Numbered from the stretch's first letter, positions 17,692 to 27,992 are shown. The stretch: 64,000 nt of DNA from Alkaliflexus imshenetskii DSM 15055 (GCF_000517065.1 NZ_KI912105.1:771635-835634); one strand, 5' to 3'. The notes: generated from the letters alone by a model not told the origin. Numbers and translations are program-made.

Positions 17692-19596
17692 ATGGGAAAA
17701 ATAATTGGAATCGATTTGGGAACCACCAACTCCTGCGTTTCAGTAATGGAAGGCAACGAGGCTGTAGTAATCCCCAACAGCGAAGGAAAAAGAACAACAC
17801 CTTCAATTGTAGCATTTATAGAGAATGGCGAGCGTAAAGTTGGTGACCCGGCCAAAAGGCAGGCAATCACCAATCCGCAAAAAACCATATATTCAATCAA
17901 ACGCTTCATGGGAACCAATTTTGATGAAGTTCCGAATGAAGTAAAACGGATTCCATACACTGTGGTGAAGGGCGACAACAATACTCCCAGAGTAAAAATT
18001 GACGATAGGTTGTACTCACCACAGGAGATTTCGGCTATGGTGCTTCAAAAAATGAAGAAAACTGCCGAAGACTATCTTGGTCAGGAGGTTACTGAAGCCG
18101 TTATCACAGTTCCTGCCTATTTCAATGATGCACAGCGTCAGGCGACCAAAGAGGCCGGTGAAATTGCCGGACTAAAAGTTCGCCGTATCATCAACGAACC
18201 TACTGCTGCCTCACTGGCGTATGGCCTCGACAAGCAACACAAGGATATGAAAGTGGCCGTGTTTGACCTTGGTGGTGGTACCTTTGATATCAGTATTCTG
18301 GAGCTGGGCGATGGCGTATTCGAAGTGAAATCGACAAACGGTGACACCCACCTTGGTGGTGATGATTTTGACGATGTAATCATCAACTGGCTGGCCGAAG
18401 AATTTAAGAAAGAAGAAGGCATTGACCTTCGCAAAGATCCGATGGCACTACAGCGCCTGAAGGATGCTGCCGAAAAGGCGAAGATTGAGCTTTCAAGCGC
18501 CACTACAACCGAAATAAACCTGCCATACATTATGCCGGTTGACGGTATTCCAAAACACCTCGTTAAAACATTGTCACGTGCCCAGTTTGAACAACTTGCC
18601 GACACACTGATTCAACGTGCGCTGACTCCTTGTCGTCAGGCTCTGAAAGATGCCGGAATGACTGCCAGCGATGTGGACGAAGTGATTTTGGTAGGTGGAT
18701 CGACAAGGATTCCTGCCATCCAGAAACTGGTGGAGGACTTCTTTGGAAAAAAACCATCGAAAGGTGTTAACCCCGACGAGGTGGTTGCAGTAGGCGCAGC
18801 CATTCAAGGCGGTGTGCTTACAGGTGAGGTTAAGGATGTATTGCTGCTCGATGTAACGCCCCTTTCTCTTGGTATTGAAACCATGGGTGGCGTGATGACC
18901 AAACTGATCGAATCCAACACTACCATCCCGACAAAAAAATCGGAGACATTTACCACAGCTGCCGACAATCAGCCTTCGGTTGAAATTCATGTGCTTCAGG
19001 GTGAAAGACCAATGGCCCGTGACAATAAAACCATTGGACGCTTCCACCTCGACAGCTTGCCACCGGCACCTCGCGGCGTACCACAGATTGAAGTTACTTT
19101 TGACATCGATGCCAACGGTATTCTTCACGTGAAAGCAAAAGATAAAGGTACCGGTAAAGAACAGAGCATCCGTATTGAAGCATCTTCAGGCCTTTCTGAT
19201 GCTGAAATCAAAAAAATGAAAGAGGAAGCTGCAGCAAATGCCGAAAGCGACAAGCAAGCCAAAGAACGCATCGACAAGCTCAACATGGCAGACAGCTTAA
19301 TTTTCCAAACTGAAAAACAACTGAAAGAGTTTGGTGACAAAATTCCTGCTGATAAAAAAGCGCCCATTGAGCAAGCACTCGAAAAGCTTAAAGAAGCCCA
19401 TAAAGCGCAGGACATTGACGCCATTGACAAAGCGACCACAGAGCTCAACACAGTGTTTCAGGCCGCCTCACAAGATATGTACAATGCCAGCCAGGCACAA
19501 GGTGCTCAAGCAGAACCAGGTGCCGGTCAGCAGCAACAATCCTCAGGTGGTAAGGACGATGAAGTAACCGATGTGGACTTTGAAGAAGTAAAATAG
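17692..19596 (+). CDS. dnaK: Molecular chaperone DnaK (Hsp70)
   Basis: The 634-residue chaperone has the nucleotide-binding domain with [11 protein letters not shown] (residues 4-14) and [15 protein letters not shown], the linker [19 protein letters not shown], the substrate-binding domain and a helical lid. The tail ends in an acidic [13 protein letters not shown] after a Gln/Gly-rich stretch, as usual. dnaJ and grpE are not adjacent. A sigma-54-like element and a 46-bp dyad lie upstream, and a strong terminator follows. A long antisense frame over residues 150-300 is a codon-usage shadow. Confidence 0.98.
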   Translation: MGKIIGIDLGTTNSCVSVMEGNEAVVIPNSEGKRTTPSIVAFIENGERKVGDPAKRQAITNPQKTIYSIKRFMGTNFDEVPNEVKRIPYTVVKGDNNTPRVKIDDRLYSPQEISAMVLQKMKKTAEDYLGQEVTEAVITVPAYFNDAQRQATKEAGEIAGLKVRRIINEPTAASLAYGLDKQHKDMKVAVFDLGGGTFDISILELGDGVFEVKSTNGDTHLGGDDFDDVIINWLAEEFKKEEGIDLRKDPMALQRLKDAAEKAKIELSSATTTEINLPYIMPVDGIPKHLVKTLSRAQFEQLADTLIQRALTPCRQALKDAGMTASDVDEVILVGGSTRIPAIQKLVEDFFGKKPSKGVNPDEVVAVGAAIQGGVLTGEVKDVLLLDVTPLSLGIETMGGVMTKLIESNTTIPTKKSETFTTAADNQPSVEIHVLQGERPMARDNKTIGRFHLDSLPPAPRGVPQIEVTFDIDANGILHVKAKDKGTGKEQSIRIEASSGLSDAEIKKMKEEAAANAESDKQAKERIDKLNMADSLIFQTEKQLKEFGDKIPADKKAPIEQALEKLKEAHKAQDIDAIDKATTELNTVFQAASQDMYNASQAQGAQAEPGAGQQQQSSGGKDDEVTDVDFEEVK

Positions 19597-19638
19597 TTTC
19601 TTTGCCAAAATATAGAGACTCATTAAACTGTTGAAAAT

Positions 19639-19674
19639 ATAAAACCCTCCCAATTCCGGAGGGTTTTATATTTT
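19639..19674 (+). terminator. Rho-independent terminator after dnaK
   Basis: TAAAACCCTCC and GGAGGGTTTTA form a perfect 11-bp stem with a 7-nt loop and are followed by TATTTT. Confidence 0.9.
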
Positions 19675-19796
19675 ACGGATGCCTTAAGTAACTTTAAAAA
19701 GATTCGATTTGCGGTTCCCATTTTTTGGTGGGATTTTTGTAATCTCTTGGTGAATATTTATCTTCGGCAGTTATCAATAAAAGAGATTTTAAACGT

Positions 19797-20630
19797 ATGA
19801 AAAAAGAGCTGACCATATTTCTGCTTTTTCTGACAGTAACAACAACTGACATTCTGTCTCAGAATGCCGGCATCCATAATCGTGGTAATTCCCAAACCAT
19901 CAACCACACAGATGCCAATGGCATGCGACAAGGCTATTGGGAACGCTCATACATGACCGGACAAACGATGTATAAAGCATTTTTTGTGGATAACAAGCCT
20001 GTAGGAGAAATGCTTCGATACCATCCTAACGGCAATATGATGGCCCGAATCACCTATGACCAGGAAGGCATGAACGGCCAAGGTGAGTTATTTGATGAGA
20101 ACGGCCGCAAAATTGCCGAAGGAAATTACATAGGCACAGATAAGGACGGTGAATGGAAATTTTACAACGAGCGTGGCAGATTGATTGGGCTTGAAAACTA
20201 CAAAGACAACCTCAGAGATGGTGAATCAATCGCGTACTACCCCAATGGCAACGTGGCATCAAAAACCAACTGGAAAAACGGAAAACAAGATGGCCCTGAA
20301 GTGATGTACTACCCTCGGGGCAGAGAGCGCCTCACGGCTAACTACAGAGATGGAAATCTGCATGGTGCCTACACCGTTTTCTTTGAGAATGGCCGGCGGG
20401 AGATATTTGGCATGTACAAAAACGGGCGCATGCATGGCCCTTGGTTCTTCTTCAACGCACTTGGCTCCGAAGATTACCGCATAAATTACGAAGATGGAGT
20501 AGCCAAGGAAACTGAAATGCTTGACAAACAACAAGAAGAGCGATTCAGAGAGTTTGAGCGCAACAAAGGAAGGCTTCGCGACCCTGAAAACTATATGGAT
20601 GACCCAGATGGTTACATGATGGGACGATAG
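19797..20630 (+). CDS. Secreted MORN-repeat (YwqK-like) protein
   Basis: The 277-residue protein has a signal peptide (residues 1-21, ending near ILSQ) followed by about seven MORN-type repeats with the pattern Y-x-N-G/x-DG (for example MLRYHPNGNM, SIAYYPNGNVAS, TVFFENGRRE). Some relatives are labelled toxin-antitoxin 'YwqK antitoxin', but no toxin gene is next to it and this one is clearly exported, so that label is not supported. It lies 15 bp upstream of xseA and is probably co-transcribed. Its function is unknown. Confidence 0.8.
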   Translation: MKKELTIFLLFLTVTTTDILSQNAGIHNRGNSQTINHTDANGMRQGYWERSYMTGQTMYKAFFVDNKPVGEMLRYHPNGNMMARITYDQEGMNGQGELFDENGRKIAEGNYIGTDKDGEWKFYNERGRLIGLENYKDNLRDGESIAYYPNGNVASKTNWKNGKQDGPEVMYYPRGRERLTANYRDGNLHGAYTVFFENGRREIFGMYKNGRMHGPWFFFNALGSEDYRINYEDGVAKETEMLDKQQEERFREFERNKGRLRDPENYMDDPDGYMMGR

Positions 20631-20645
20631 ATTATACCAACAGGC

Positions 20646-22025
20646 ATGACAAAGAACGCCATATCCCTTTTAGAGCTTAACAGCCAAATAAAGGATGTAC
20701 TTCAGAACTCATTTCCGGGAGCAGTATGGGTGCGAGCCGAAATTGCAGAACTCAGGGAAAACCGTAACGGACATTGCTATCTCGATTTGATTGAAAAAGA
20801 TGAAAAATCGGATCAGATAGTGGCCCGCGTAAAAGCTATGATATGGAGCTATACCTATCGGATGCTTAAACCCTACTTTGAAACATCCACCGGCAGAGCA
20901 CTCTCAGGTGGGATTAAGGTAATGGTGCAAGGAAACCTGGAGTATCAGGAAGTTTACGGGCTGAGTTTCGTCATACGTGACATTGACCCAACCTACACGT
21001 TGGGAGATTTGGAACAGCGGCGGCGTGAAGTACTTAACCGACTGGAGCAGGAAGGCGTAATTAAAATGAATAAAGAGCTTCCTCTGCCCCTTATTGCGCA
21101 ACGTATTGCCGTCATTTCATCGCCCAGTGCTGCCGGATACGAAGATTTCATCGACCAGCTGAAATCGAACCAATATGGCATTCGTTTCTACCACAAACTA
21201 TTCCCCGCCATTATGCAGGGCGATCAGGCACCACAATCCATTACTGCAGCATTTGACAAGGTTTTTGAACACAGTCACCTTTTTGATGTGGTAGTCTTAA
21301 TTCGCGGTGGTGGGGCATCTGTGGATCTACTCTGTTTTGACGACTACTGGATAGCCTACCACATAACCCAATTCCCTTTGCCTATCATAACTGGTATTGG
21401 GCACGAAAGGGACATATCGGTTGCCGATTTGGTGGCCCACACCAGCATGAAAACCCCAACTGCCGTTGCAGAGTTTTTGGTTTCCGGCGCAAACCAACTT
21501 CTGGAACAAGTTGATGAATATGCATGGCATCTGCAACAGATGGCTCGTAGCCGACTATCCATCCAAAAACAGAAATTGGACAGACTCACATACACTTTCA
21601 CACCAGGCGTCACAGCCATGCTGGTTGAAAAAAAACATCAACTAAAACGGTACACTGAAATATTACCCCAAAAGGCTAAAAAGTACATTTCGGAGCAAAA
21701 TGAGCGGATTGGCACATCCTTATCGAAACTATCGATTTGGCCTGAACGGCTTATATCACAAAACATGCGTGAATTAGATGGTTTTCAGGACGTTTTCAGT
21801 AAAAAAAGCCGCTTGTTAATAAAAAGAGAGAAGGAACATCTCTCTTTTGTTGAGACAAGAAACCGGCTGAACGACCCGGCAGAGGTATTAAAAAGAGGCT
21901 ACACTCTAACCTTTATCAACGGAGAGGTGGTGAAAGATAGTGCCAAACTCAAACCCGATGATGTGATCACAACCCGTTTTAGAGACGGTATGGCTACAAG
22001 CCGCATTATACCTAAAAAAACATGA
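20646..22025 (+). CDS. xseA: Exodeoxyribonuclease VII large subunit
   Basis: The 459-residue subunit joins with several copies of XseB to degrade single-stranded DNA. It has the N-terminal OB fold (VWVRAEIAELRENRNGHCYLDLIEK), the catalytic region with VVVLIRGGGASVDLLCFDD and ITGIGHERDISVADLVAHTSMKTPTAVAEFL, a long coiled coil and the C-terminal DPAEVLKRGYTLTF segment. The small subunit gene xseB is on the same strand but is separated from it by a histidine kinase gene, which is unusual because the two are often adjacent. Confidence 0.96.
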   Translation: MTKNAISLLELNSQIKDVLQNSFPGAVWVRAEIAELRENRNGHCYLDLIEKDEKSDQIVARVKAMIWSYTYRMLKPYFETSTGRALSGGIKVMVQGNLEYQEVYGLSFVIRDIDPTYTLGDLEQRRREVLNRLEQEGVIKMNKELPLPLIAQRIAVISSPSAAGYEDFIDQLKSNQYGIRFYHKLFPAIMQGDQAPQSITAAFDKVFEHSHLFDVVVLIRGGGASVDLLCFDDYWIAYHITQFPLPIITGIGHERDISVADLVAHTSMKTPTAVAEFLVSGANQLLEQVDEYAWHLQQMARSRLSIQKQKLDRLTYTFTPGVTAMLVEKKHQLKRYTEILPQKAKKYISEQNERIGTSLSKLSIWPERLISQNMRELDGFQDVFSKKSRLLIKREKEHLSFVETRNRLNDPAEVLKRGYTLTFINGEVVKDSAKLKPDDVITTRFRDGMATSRIIPKKT

Positions 22026-22316
22026 TTGATGAGCCATATTCGTGCCCATCAATTATCACAAGAAGATAGTTTATAAACCTAACTACCAAACTTATAGCAC
22101 AAAAGAATTCATCAAAACATCCCAATCTGAAAATTATTTCTTAAATTTCACCAACCAATAAAACAGAATAAAAAGTACAATATAAAGGTTCATAATCCTT
22201 GTTTTCCGGTGTTAAAATAATGGTATTTACCAAAGAGAAAATAGATTAGTCCAGTGTAGTAACGCGGATTGGTTAATATTTCGGATATTTGAACATCAAA
22301 CTCAAACCCTTATCAA
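22026..22316. other. AT-rich intergenic gap between xseA and the histidine kinase gene
   Basis: I see no gene, RNA, terminator hairpin or recognisable promoter box in these 291 bp. The composition is visibly more AT-rich than xseA. Confidence 0.5.
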
Positions 22317-23264
22317 ATGACTGTCATATTACTAGGCACCATCTTCAAAGCTATCACAAGTTTCGGTAATAATCTGATGGAAGGGATTCTATGGTTCAGA
22401 CCGCTCATGCTATCCCAAAACTTGTCGGGTACCAGTGTTATTTTTCTGCTATCCGGATTAACCATCATTACAACAGGGCTGCTGATATTGATTATCATCT
22501 ATCTAAGAAGTAAAGAGAAAATGCGAAAGCTACAGAAGCGAAATCTGGAATTAGAAGTGATGATTGAACAAAAAAACCGATTTTTCTCGATACTTGCCCA
22601 TGACCTCAAAAGCCCCTTTAACTCACTTTTGGGGATGTCAGAAATGCTTTCACTGCATGTGGATACACTCAACAACCCCGAGATGCACAGCTACAGTAAA
22701 ATGATGCACCAAACAACCGTTAAACTCTACACACTGGTTGACAACCTTTTGCAATGGTCACAAACACAAATGGGAACCATTAAATACGCACCAGAACAAT
22801 TAGACCTCAATATCTTAACAGGAAACATAATTAATTTGCTCAGGCTGGCTGCACAGGAAAAAGATATTGTGATTGCATTGAATATGGAAAATCAATTGAT
22901 GGCGTATGCCGATTCAAACATCTATTCTTCGATACTGCGAAACCTGGTAAACAATGCCATCAAATTCTCACCTGTTGGTTCAACCATCTATGTGAAAGGC
23001 AAAAAGCTCAGAGATGGAATGATAGAGCTAAACATAAAAGACAACGGAGTAGGAATGAATGAAGATCAGCTTGAAAAAGCATTCAATTTAATGGAGATAA
23101 ACACCACATCAGGAACATTTAATGAGAAGGGAACCGGATTGGGACTTATTTTATGTAAAGAATTTGTTGAGATAAACAGAGGCAGCATTTGCCTGATAAG
23201 TGAAGCAGGGAAAGGCACCTCCGTAAGTTTCACCGTTCCATCATTTAACATGCACGCCAATTAG
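22317..23264 (+). CDS. Membrane-anchored sensor histidine kinase
   Basis: The 315-residue protein has one strong membrane helix (about 40-62, VIFLLSGLTIITTGLLILII), a short coiled coil, the HisKA motif FFSILAHDLKSPFNSLLGM with the phospho-His near residue 95, and a HATPase domain with NLVNNAIKFS, DNGVGMNEDQ and GTGLGLILCKEF. There is almost no extracytoplasmic sensor domain and no adjacent response regulator, so it is an orphan. The N-terminal start is uncertain; a downstream Met at about residue 31 is also possible. It sits between xseA and xseB after a 291-bp AT-rich gap. Confidence 0.88.
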   Translation: MTVILLGTIFKAITSFGNNLMEGILWFRPLMLSQNLSGTSVIFLLSGLTIITTGLLILIIIYLRSKEKMRKLQKRNLELEVMIEQKNRFFSILAHDLKSPFNSLLGMSEMLSLHVDTLNNPEMHSYSKMMHQTTVKLYTLVDNLLQWSQTQMGTIKYAPEQLDLNILTGNIINLLRLAAQEKDIVIALNMENQLMAYADSNIYSSILRNLVNNAIKFSPVGSTIYVKGKKLRDGMIELNIKDNGVGMNEDQLEKAFNLMEINTTSGTFNEKGTGLGLILCKEFVEINRGSICLISEAGKGTSVSFTVPSFNMHAN

Positions 23265-23301
23265 ATTTTAAATATCAAAACACTTATCAAACCATAGAGA
23301 G

Positions 23302-23511
23302 ATGACAAAGAAGAAACCCGGTTATCAGGAGGCAATTTCCGAGATAGAAGAGATACTCTTAAAGATGGAAAATGAGGAGATGGATGTTGATGACCTTTCG
23401 GAAAAAGTAAAAAGGGTTTCACTGCTGATACGCACATGTCGTGAGAAACTTCTTCAAACAGAAGCAGAAGTGGAAAAAGTGCTAAAAGAGATAAACGAGC
23501 AGGATAGTTAA
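23302..23511 (+). CDS. xseB: Exodeoxyribonuclease VII small subunit
   Basis: The 69-residue protein is almost entirely helical and fits XseB: YQEAISEIEEILLKMENEEMD, VDDLSEKVKRV and the heptad-like C-terminus. Its length is standard. It starts 37 bp after the histidine kinase stop and so may depend on a transcript that includes that gene. Confidence 0.92.
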   Translation: MTKKKPGYQEAISEIEEILLKMENEEMDVDDLSEKVKRVSLLIRTCREKLLQTEAEVEKVLKEINEQDS

Positions 23512-23706
23512 AAGCCCGATATTATCTGGATTTAATAAATTATCGTGAGGTGCTGTATTTGAATCAATAAGAAATTTCGAGCACTTTATTAGCGACAGAA
23601 CTATTGAAACTTGAATGCAACATATCTGAATATTTCGAAAACCGGCACAACAACCCCAAGCACTCAAACTCCTCTGGCATAAACCAATAGAAACATAAAG
23701 AAAAAC

Positions 23707-24186
23707 TTAGAGTTCATCTGCATTAAAAGCCAACGGGAGAAGATTGGTAGCTCTATCGAGGCAAAAAATCTGGTTACGGCCGGCAAGAACAAGCGAAAAG
23801 GGCTTTTTTGCACGATGCTCTGTCTCAACAAAGACTTGTCGGCAAGCACCACAAGGCGCCACCGGGTGTGCGATGAGCTCGCCTTTTTTTAATGCCACGA
23901 TGGCCAATTCAACAACGGCAACCCCCGGAAACCTTGCTCCGGCCTGATATAATGCTACGCGTTCGGCGCACATGCCGGATGGGAAGGCCGCGTTCTCCTG
24001 GTTGCTGCCAATTACGGTTTCACCATTTTCGAGCACCAGGGCAGCACCAACCTGAAAGCCGGAATATGGCGCCCAGGCACTTTTTGCTGCATCAATGGCA
24101 GCATTTACCAGCTCCTGTTGTTGAGGGTTCAAATCATCGACAGCCTCATAGGCGTGTATGTTGATATTGATTTCGACCTGCTTCAT
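23707..24186 (-). CDS. cdd: Cytidine deaminase
   Basis: The 159-residue enzyme deaminates cytidine and deoxycytidine to uridine forms in pyrimidine salvage. The zinc site is visible as CAERVALYQAG (its first Cys and catalytic Glu) and PCGACRQVF (two zinc Cys), the homotetrameric three-Cys pattern. The N-terminal FQVGAALVLENGETVIGSN is typical. It stands alone on the minus strand, convergent with xseB. Confidence 0.95.
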   Translation of the reverse strand: MKQVEININIHAYEAVDDLNPQQQELVNAAIDAAKSAWAPYSGFQVGAALVLENGETVIGSNQENAAFPSGMCAERVALYQAGARFPGVAVVELAIVALKKGELIAHPVAPCGACRQVFVETEHRAKKPFSLVLAGRNQIFCLDRATNLLPLAFNADEL

Positions 24187-24314
24187 CCGTAAAAATGTTT
24201 TCTATTGATATTAAATCAAATACAGAAATTTCAATTCAGAGTATTTCAGACTTTCGATTATGGTCTGCCAAAATGAGATTTCATAACGCGCGCATATTAT
24301 CGAAAAGCGCCCCG

Positions 24315-25268
24315 TTATTTTTTCACTCTTCTCCTCAAATTCAGCCTGTCGCCTACCGAAGGTTCGCTTCCGGGTTCCATTCTATTTAAATAATACAACC
24401 TCTTCAGGCGAATGCCATACATCTGTGATATTTCATGCATGCTATCGCCTGTTTTCACAGTGTGCACTGAATGATCCGGATGTGCATTTCTTCGCTTCGA
24501 TTCAATGTAAAGAAATGAATAGGCAGAAATGTCAGCATTTGACGGCAAATCATTGTAATGAGGTAACTCCCAGGCTTTCAATCCAAACATGGATGTTAAA
24601 CTCTCGAAGGTATCACCCTCGCGAACCTGAACATACTTCACGCCATTGTTGTATTCGGTGGGTCGTTTTTCAAAAATATTGATAACCAAATCAGATGATG
24701 CTTGTCTGCGTTGCGACTCCCGGTTTGATCGACGCGCAGTTTCGCTGATATTTTGATCCAAAAGATATAATTCGCTCTCTTCGATGATACGAATTAACAA
24801 TTGCGCATATTGCGGATTGGTAGCGTATCCTGCTTCACGCAGACCGTGGGCCCATCCCTTATAATCGGTGGTGGCCAGTTCAAAAAGTTTTGAGTAGCGC
24901 GGACGAGATGTTAAAAAGGTGGAGTGATCCTCAAATGACTGCAATGGATTGGCGTATTTTCGGAAGCACTCATTGCGTGCGTCGTCGTGATGAAAAACCC
25001 GTTCGCCTTCCCATTCGTGGCATTTGATACCAAAATGGTTGTTTGCCTCAATAGCAAGTTTGCTATTCCCATTTCCCGACTCCAATATGCCCTGAGCCAA
25101 CTTGATAGATGCCGGAATGCCTGTTTTCTGCATATCCTTGATGGCCCAATCTTTATATGTCTCAATATATTGTTCGCGCGAAATACGATTGCTCTGCGAA
25201 AATGCTGTTGCGTTAATAAACAGAAAAAGTAGGGATAAAGCTATAGAAAAAAGAGTCTTATAGGCCAT
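24315..25268 (-). CDS. Secreted glucosaminidase (GH73) with LysM domain
   Basis: The 317-residue protein has a signal peptide (about 1-24), a GH73 mannosyl-glycoprotein endo-beta-N-acetylglucosaminidase domain (about 30-170) with the acid Glu in SIKLAQGILESGNGNS and FGIKCHEWEGERV, and a C-terminal LysM module (about 265-315, HTVKTGDSMHEISQMYGI), with a weaker LysM-like segment near 205-250. It should cut peptidoglycan glycan strands in the periplasm. It neighbours fmt by 110 bp with no sign of a shared role. Confidence 0.9.
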   Translation of the reverse strand: MAYKTLFSIALSLLFLFINATAFSQSNRISREQYIETYKDWAIKDMQKTGIPASIKLAQGILESGNGNSKLAIEANNHFGIKCHEWEGERVFHHDDARNECFRKYANPLQSFEDHSTFLTSRPRYSKLFELATTDYKGWAHGLREAGYATNPQYAQLLIRIIEESELYLLDQNISETARRSNRESQRRQASSDLVINIFEKRPTEYNNGVKYVQVREGDTFESLTSMFGLKAWELPHYNDLPSNADISAYSFLYIESKRRNAHPDHSVHTVKTGDSMHEISQMYGIRLKRLYYLNRMEPGSEPSVGDRLNLRRRVKK

Positions 25269-25378
25269 TGGTTTATAATCCTTAATGTTAGCTACTGGTA
25301 TTTATCGAGCAAAAACTGTTCCCGATATCTTATGTTCGACAAATATAAATAAATAAGGATAATCTGCAAGAAGAACCA

Positions 25379-26347
25379 CTATTTTACGCATGTTCCGGAC
25401 TGCCAACGATAACCTTTGAGGAAGTCGGCAACTGACATACGTTTTTTACCTGCCAATTGCATCTCAATTATCTGAAGTCCGACATCAGCAGTCCCAATAA
25501 TAAGTTCCGATTTTCCATCACACATAATCTCTCCGGGCTTAAGACTCTTTATGTGCTCCACTGGTTGACTTTTAAAAATTTTAAGAAGCACGCCCGGCCC
25601 ATCGGGTTCAAAGAGTTCAGTCCAGGAGGCCGGGTAAGGACTAAGTCCTCTGATTAAATTGTGAATCCTCTGTGCGTTCATGTTCCAGCAAATCTTACAA
25701 TCCTCTTTGAATATTTTTGGGGCAGGTTTCAGACCTACTTCATCGCCAGAATTAGACTGAGGGTACACACATACATTCTCTGATGCGATGGCTTTGACGG
25801 TATCCACCACAAGGGTAGCGCCCAGCGTCATAAGTTTATCGTGAACCGTACCCGCATCATCGTCATCGCCAATGGCAATACGTTTCTGAAATATCACATT
25901 TCCAGTGTCAATTTCATGGGTCAGAAAGAAGGTGGTAACACCCGTTTCCGATTCGCCATTTATCACAGCCCAATTGATAGGCGCAGCACCTCGGTATTGG
26001 GGTAACAATGACGCATGGAGGTTAAAAGAGCCCTTGGGTGGCATATTCCACAAAACCTCGGGTAGCATACGAAACGCGACTACTACCTGCAAATCGGCGT
26101 TGAAACTCTTTAGCTCACTTAAGAAACCGGGATCTTTGAGTTTTTCGGGTTGTAAAACAGGAATTCCCAGTTCTGTAGCAGCAACTTTCACTGCTGAAGG
26201 TGTTAGCTTTTGTCCGCGCCCGGCAGGTTTATCAGGTGCAGTAACAACCGCCACAATGGTGGCCACTTTACTATCAAAAAGGCATTTCAGGTTGTGGGCA
26301 GCAAACTCAGGTGTGCCCATGAATATGATACGTAAATCTCTCATCAC
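25379..26347 (-). CDS. fmt: Methionyl-tRNA formyltransferase
   Basis: The 322-residue enzyme formylates initiator Met-tRNA using 10-formyl-THF. FMGTPEFAAHNL begins the Rossmann-like domain, VVTAPDKPAGRGQKLTPSAVK is the conserved loop, and FNLHASLLPQYRGAAPINWAVING holds the catalytic Asn-His region, with HEIDTGNVI following. The C-terminal OB domain (from about 210) is present. The start may be the first or second Met. Confidence 0.96.
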   Translation of the reverse strand: MMRDLRIIFMGTPEFAAHNLKCLFDSKVATIVAVVTAPDKPAGRGQKLTPSAVKVAATELGIPVLQPEKLKDPGFLSELKSFNADLQVVVAFRMLPEVLWNMPPKGSFNLHASLLPQYRGAAPINWAVINGESETGVTTFFLTHEIDTGNVIFQKRIAIGDDDDAGTVHDKLMTLGATLVVDTVKAIASENVCVYPQSNSGDEVGLKPAPKIFKEDCKICWNMNAQRIHNLIRGLSPYPASWTELFEPDGPGVLLKIFKSQPVEHIKSLKPGEIMCDGKSELIIGTADVGLQIIEMQLAGKKRMSVADFLKGYRWQSGTCVK

Positions 26348-26424
26348 ACTTTCTTTTTAACAAAACTACAGGTTTTACCTGAAACTTTCATTAAATATTG
26401 ATTTCACACAAGCCTGATATAACA

Positions 26425-26460
26425 AAAACAGCCCGACATGCAAACACATCGGGCTGTTAT
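26425..26460 (-). terminator. Rho-independent terminator after rubrerythrin
   Basis: ACAGCCCGATGTG and CATGTCGGGCTGT pair on the minus strand across a short loop and are followed by TTTTTG. The hairpin sits between the rubrerythrin stop and fmt. Confidence 0.85.
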
Positions 26461-26475
26461 ACAAAAACTTACACA

Positions 26476-27054
26476 CTAGTAATTCTTGACCTTTATTTCG
26501 AAGTGCTCCTGCGAATGATCGCAAGCGGGGCACATTTTTGGTGCTTTGGTGCTTTCATGAACAAAGCCACAGTTGCGGCACACCCACTCCACTTTTTCTT
26601 CGCGTTCAAACACTTTGCCATCAACCACATTGGCCATAAGTGCCAGATATCGGGCTTCATGCTCCTTCTCTACTTTGGCAATATTCTTAAATACGTTGGC
26701 GATTTTTTGAAAGCCTTCGGCAGATGCCACTTCGGCAAAATGTGGATACAAATCGACCCACTCTTCATTTTCGCCTTCGGCCGCGGCTTTAAGGTTTTCG
26801 GCAGTTGTACCTACCTTTCCGGCAGGAAAAGATGCAGTTATTTCAACCATTCCGCCTTCGAGAAAGCTAAAGAAACGCTTGGCATGCTCTTTCTCCTGCT
26901 CAGCAGTTTCCATAAAAATGGCTTCAATTTGGCGATATCCCTCTTTGCGTGCCTGTTTGGCAAACATGGTATAACGATTCCTCGCCTGAGACTCACCGGC
27001 AAAAGCCTTTAGCAGGTTCTTTTCGGTTTCGGTTCCTTTCAATGATTTTTCCAT
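26476..27054 (-). CDS. rbr: Rubrerythrin
   Basis: The 192-residue peroxide-scavenging protein has an N-terminal ferritin-like diiron domain, with Glu/His ligands in AFAGESQARNRY, TAEQEKEHAKRF and NIAKVEKEHEARY, and a C-terminal rubredoxin-like iron site with WVCRNCGFVHE and CPACDH. It reduces hydrogen peroxide in anaerobes and microaerophiles, the main clue in the window to oxygen lifestyle. It is a single gene with its own terminator. Confidence 0.96.
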   Translation of the reverse strand: MEKSLKGTETEKNLLKAFAGESQARNRYTMFAKQARKEGYRQIEAIFMETAEQEKEHAKRFFSFLEGGMVEITASFPAGKVGTTAENLKAAAEGENEEWVDLYPHFAEVASAEGFQKIANVFKNIAKVEKEHEARYLALMANVVDGKVFEREEKVEWVCRNCGFVHESTKAPKMCPACDHSQEHFEIKVKNY

Positions 27055-27158
27055 CTCTATTTGATTAATGAATTTTTGATTAATGCTGACGAAAATAACA
27101 CAACAAATATTGAGAATGAAAATAAATTAGCCTGCCACACGCAGGTTAAACGAACCAT

Positions 27159-27992
27159 TTAAACCAATCTTACACCTTTATCTTCTATGATAACAAGACG
27201 CTGTTTATAGAGAGCTCCCAAGGCCTTCTTGAAGTTTTTCTTACTCATTCCAAAAAGTGTGCTGATTTCATCAGGATCAGATTTATCAGTCACAGCCAAA
27301 TAGCCTCCCTTTGCTTTTAAAACATCCAACACATGATTGGCATGAGAATCGGTCTTTTCATAACCGGGCTGTTCTAACAACAAATCAATTTTGTCATCGT
27401 CCCTTACTTTTGCGATGTAACCGCGAACGCTATGCCCTATCTCAAGAGGTTTAAACAATTGGTTGTCATAAAGCATGCCGGTATGCACGTTGTTTATAAC
27501 AGCCCTGAAACCTAGTGGCGTTTTTTCTGCAATGAGTAAATCAACCTCATCACCGGGCTTATAATCGGGGGAAACATTATCGAGAAAACGACCAAACTTG
27601 GAGGATGCGGCAATACGGCCAGTATCGTGGTCAAGATAGACATATACCACATAAGCGCAATCTTTTTCCATCCTTACAGCCTGCTCCCGGAATGGAACAA
27701 ACAGATCCTTAATGAGCCCCCAATCCAAAAAAGCGCCGACCCGACTCACCGACACAACTTTAAGAAAAGCGCACTCCCCAACATGTGCGTAAGGCACTTC
27801 CGTTGTGGCAATTAGGCGATCCTCCGAGTCGAGGTATATGAATACATCAATCTCATCGCCTTCCGAAATATTCTGAGGAATATAACGATTTGGCAAGAGC
27901 ACATCTCCGATGGTATCCCCATCGAGATAAACACCCACAGAGACTTTGCGCAATACTTTTAAGCGATTGGTTTTTCCGATTTGAACTGGCAT
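27159..27992 (-). CDS. cvfB: CvfB-type S1 RNA-binding protein
   Basis: The 277-residue protein matches the CvfB/YitL family: tandem S1-like OB folds (about 5-65, 70-130, 145-210; for example SVSRVGAFLDWGLIKDLFVPF) and a C-terminal winged helix (about 220-275, DPDEISTLFGMSKKNFKKALGALYKQRLV). Members bind RNA and influence gene expression. It lies immediately downstream of the recA 3' remnant on the same strand, so the ancestral order was most likely recA then cvfB. Confidence 0.9.
   Translation of the reverse strand: MPVQIGKTNRLKVLRKVSVGVYLDGDTIGDVLLPNRYIPQNISEGDEIDVFIYLDSEDRLIATTEVPYAHVGECAFLKVVSVSRVGAFLDWGLIKDLFVPFREQAVRMEKDCAYVVYVYLDHDTGRIAASSKFGRFLDNVSPDYKPGDEVDLLIAEKTPLGFRAVINNVHTGMLYDNQLFKPLEIGHSVRGYIAKVRDDDKIDLLLEQPGYEKTDSHANHVLDVLKAKGGYLAVTDKSDPDEISTLFGMSKKNFKKALGALYKQRLVIIEDKGVRLV

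Noticed and set aside
18138-19451. Long antisense frames opposite dnaK (up to 184 codons)
   Set aside because: They are codon-usage shadows of dnaK without start context, signal or family features.
19797-20630. Toxin-antitoxin module for the YwqK-like protein
   Set aside because: The protein has a signal peptide and no toxin gene is adjacent.
26398-27012. 204-codon plus-strand frame opposite rubrerythrin
   Set aside because: Rubrerythrin with its iron ligands is clear on the minus strand; the plus frame begins in the terminator hairpin.
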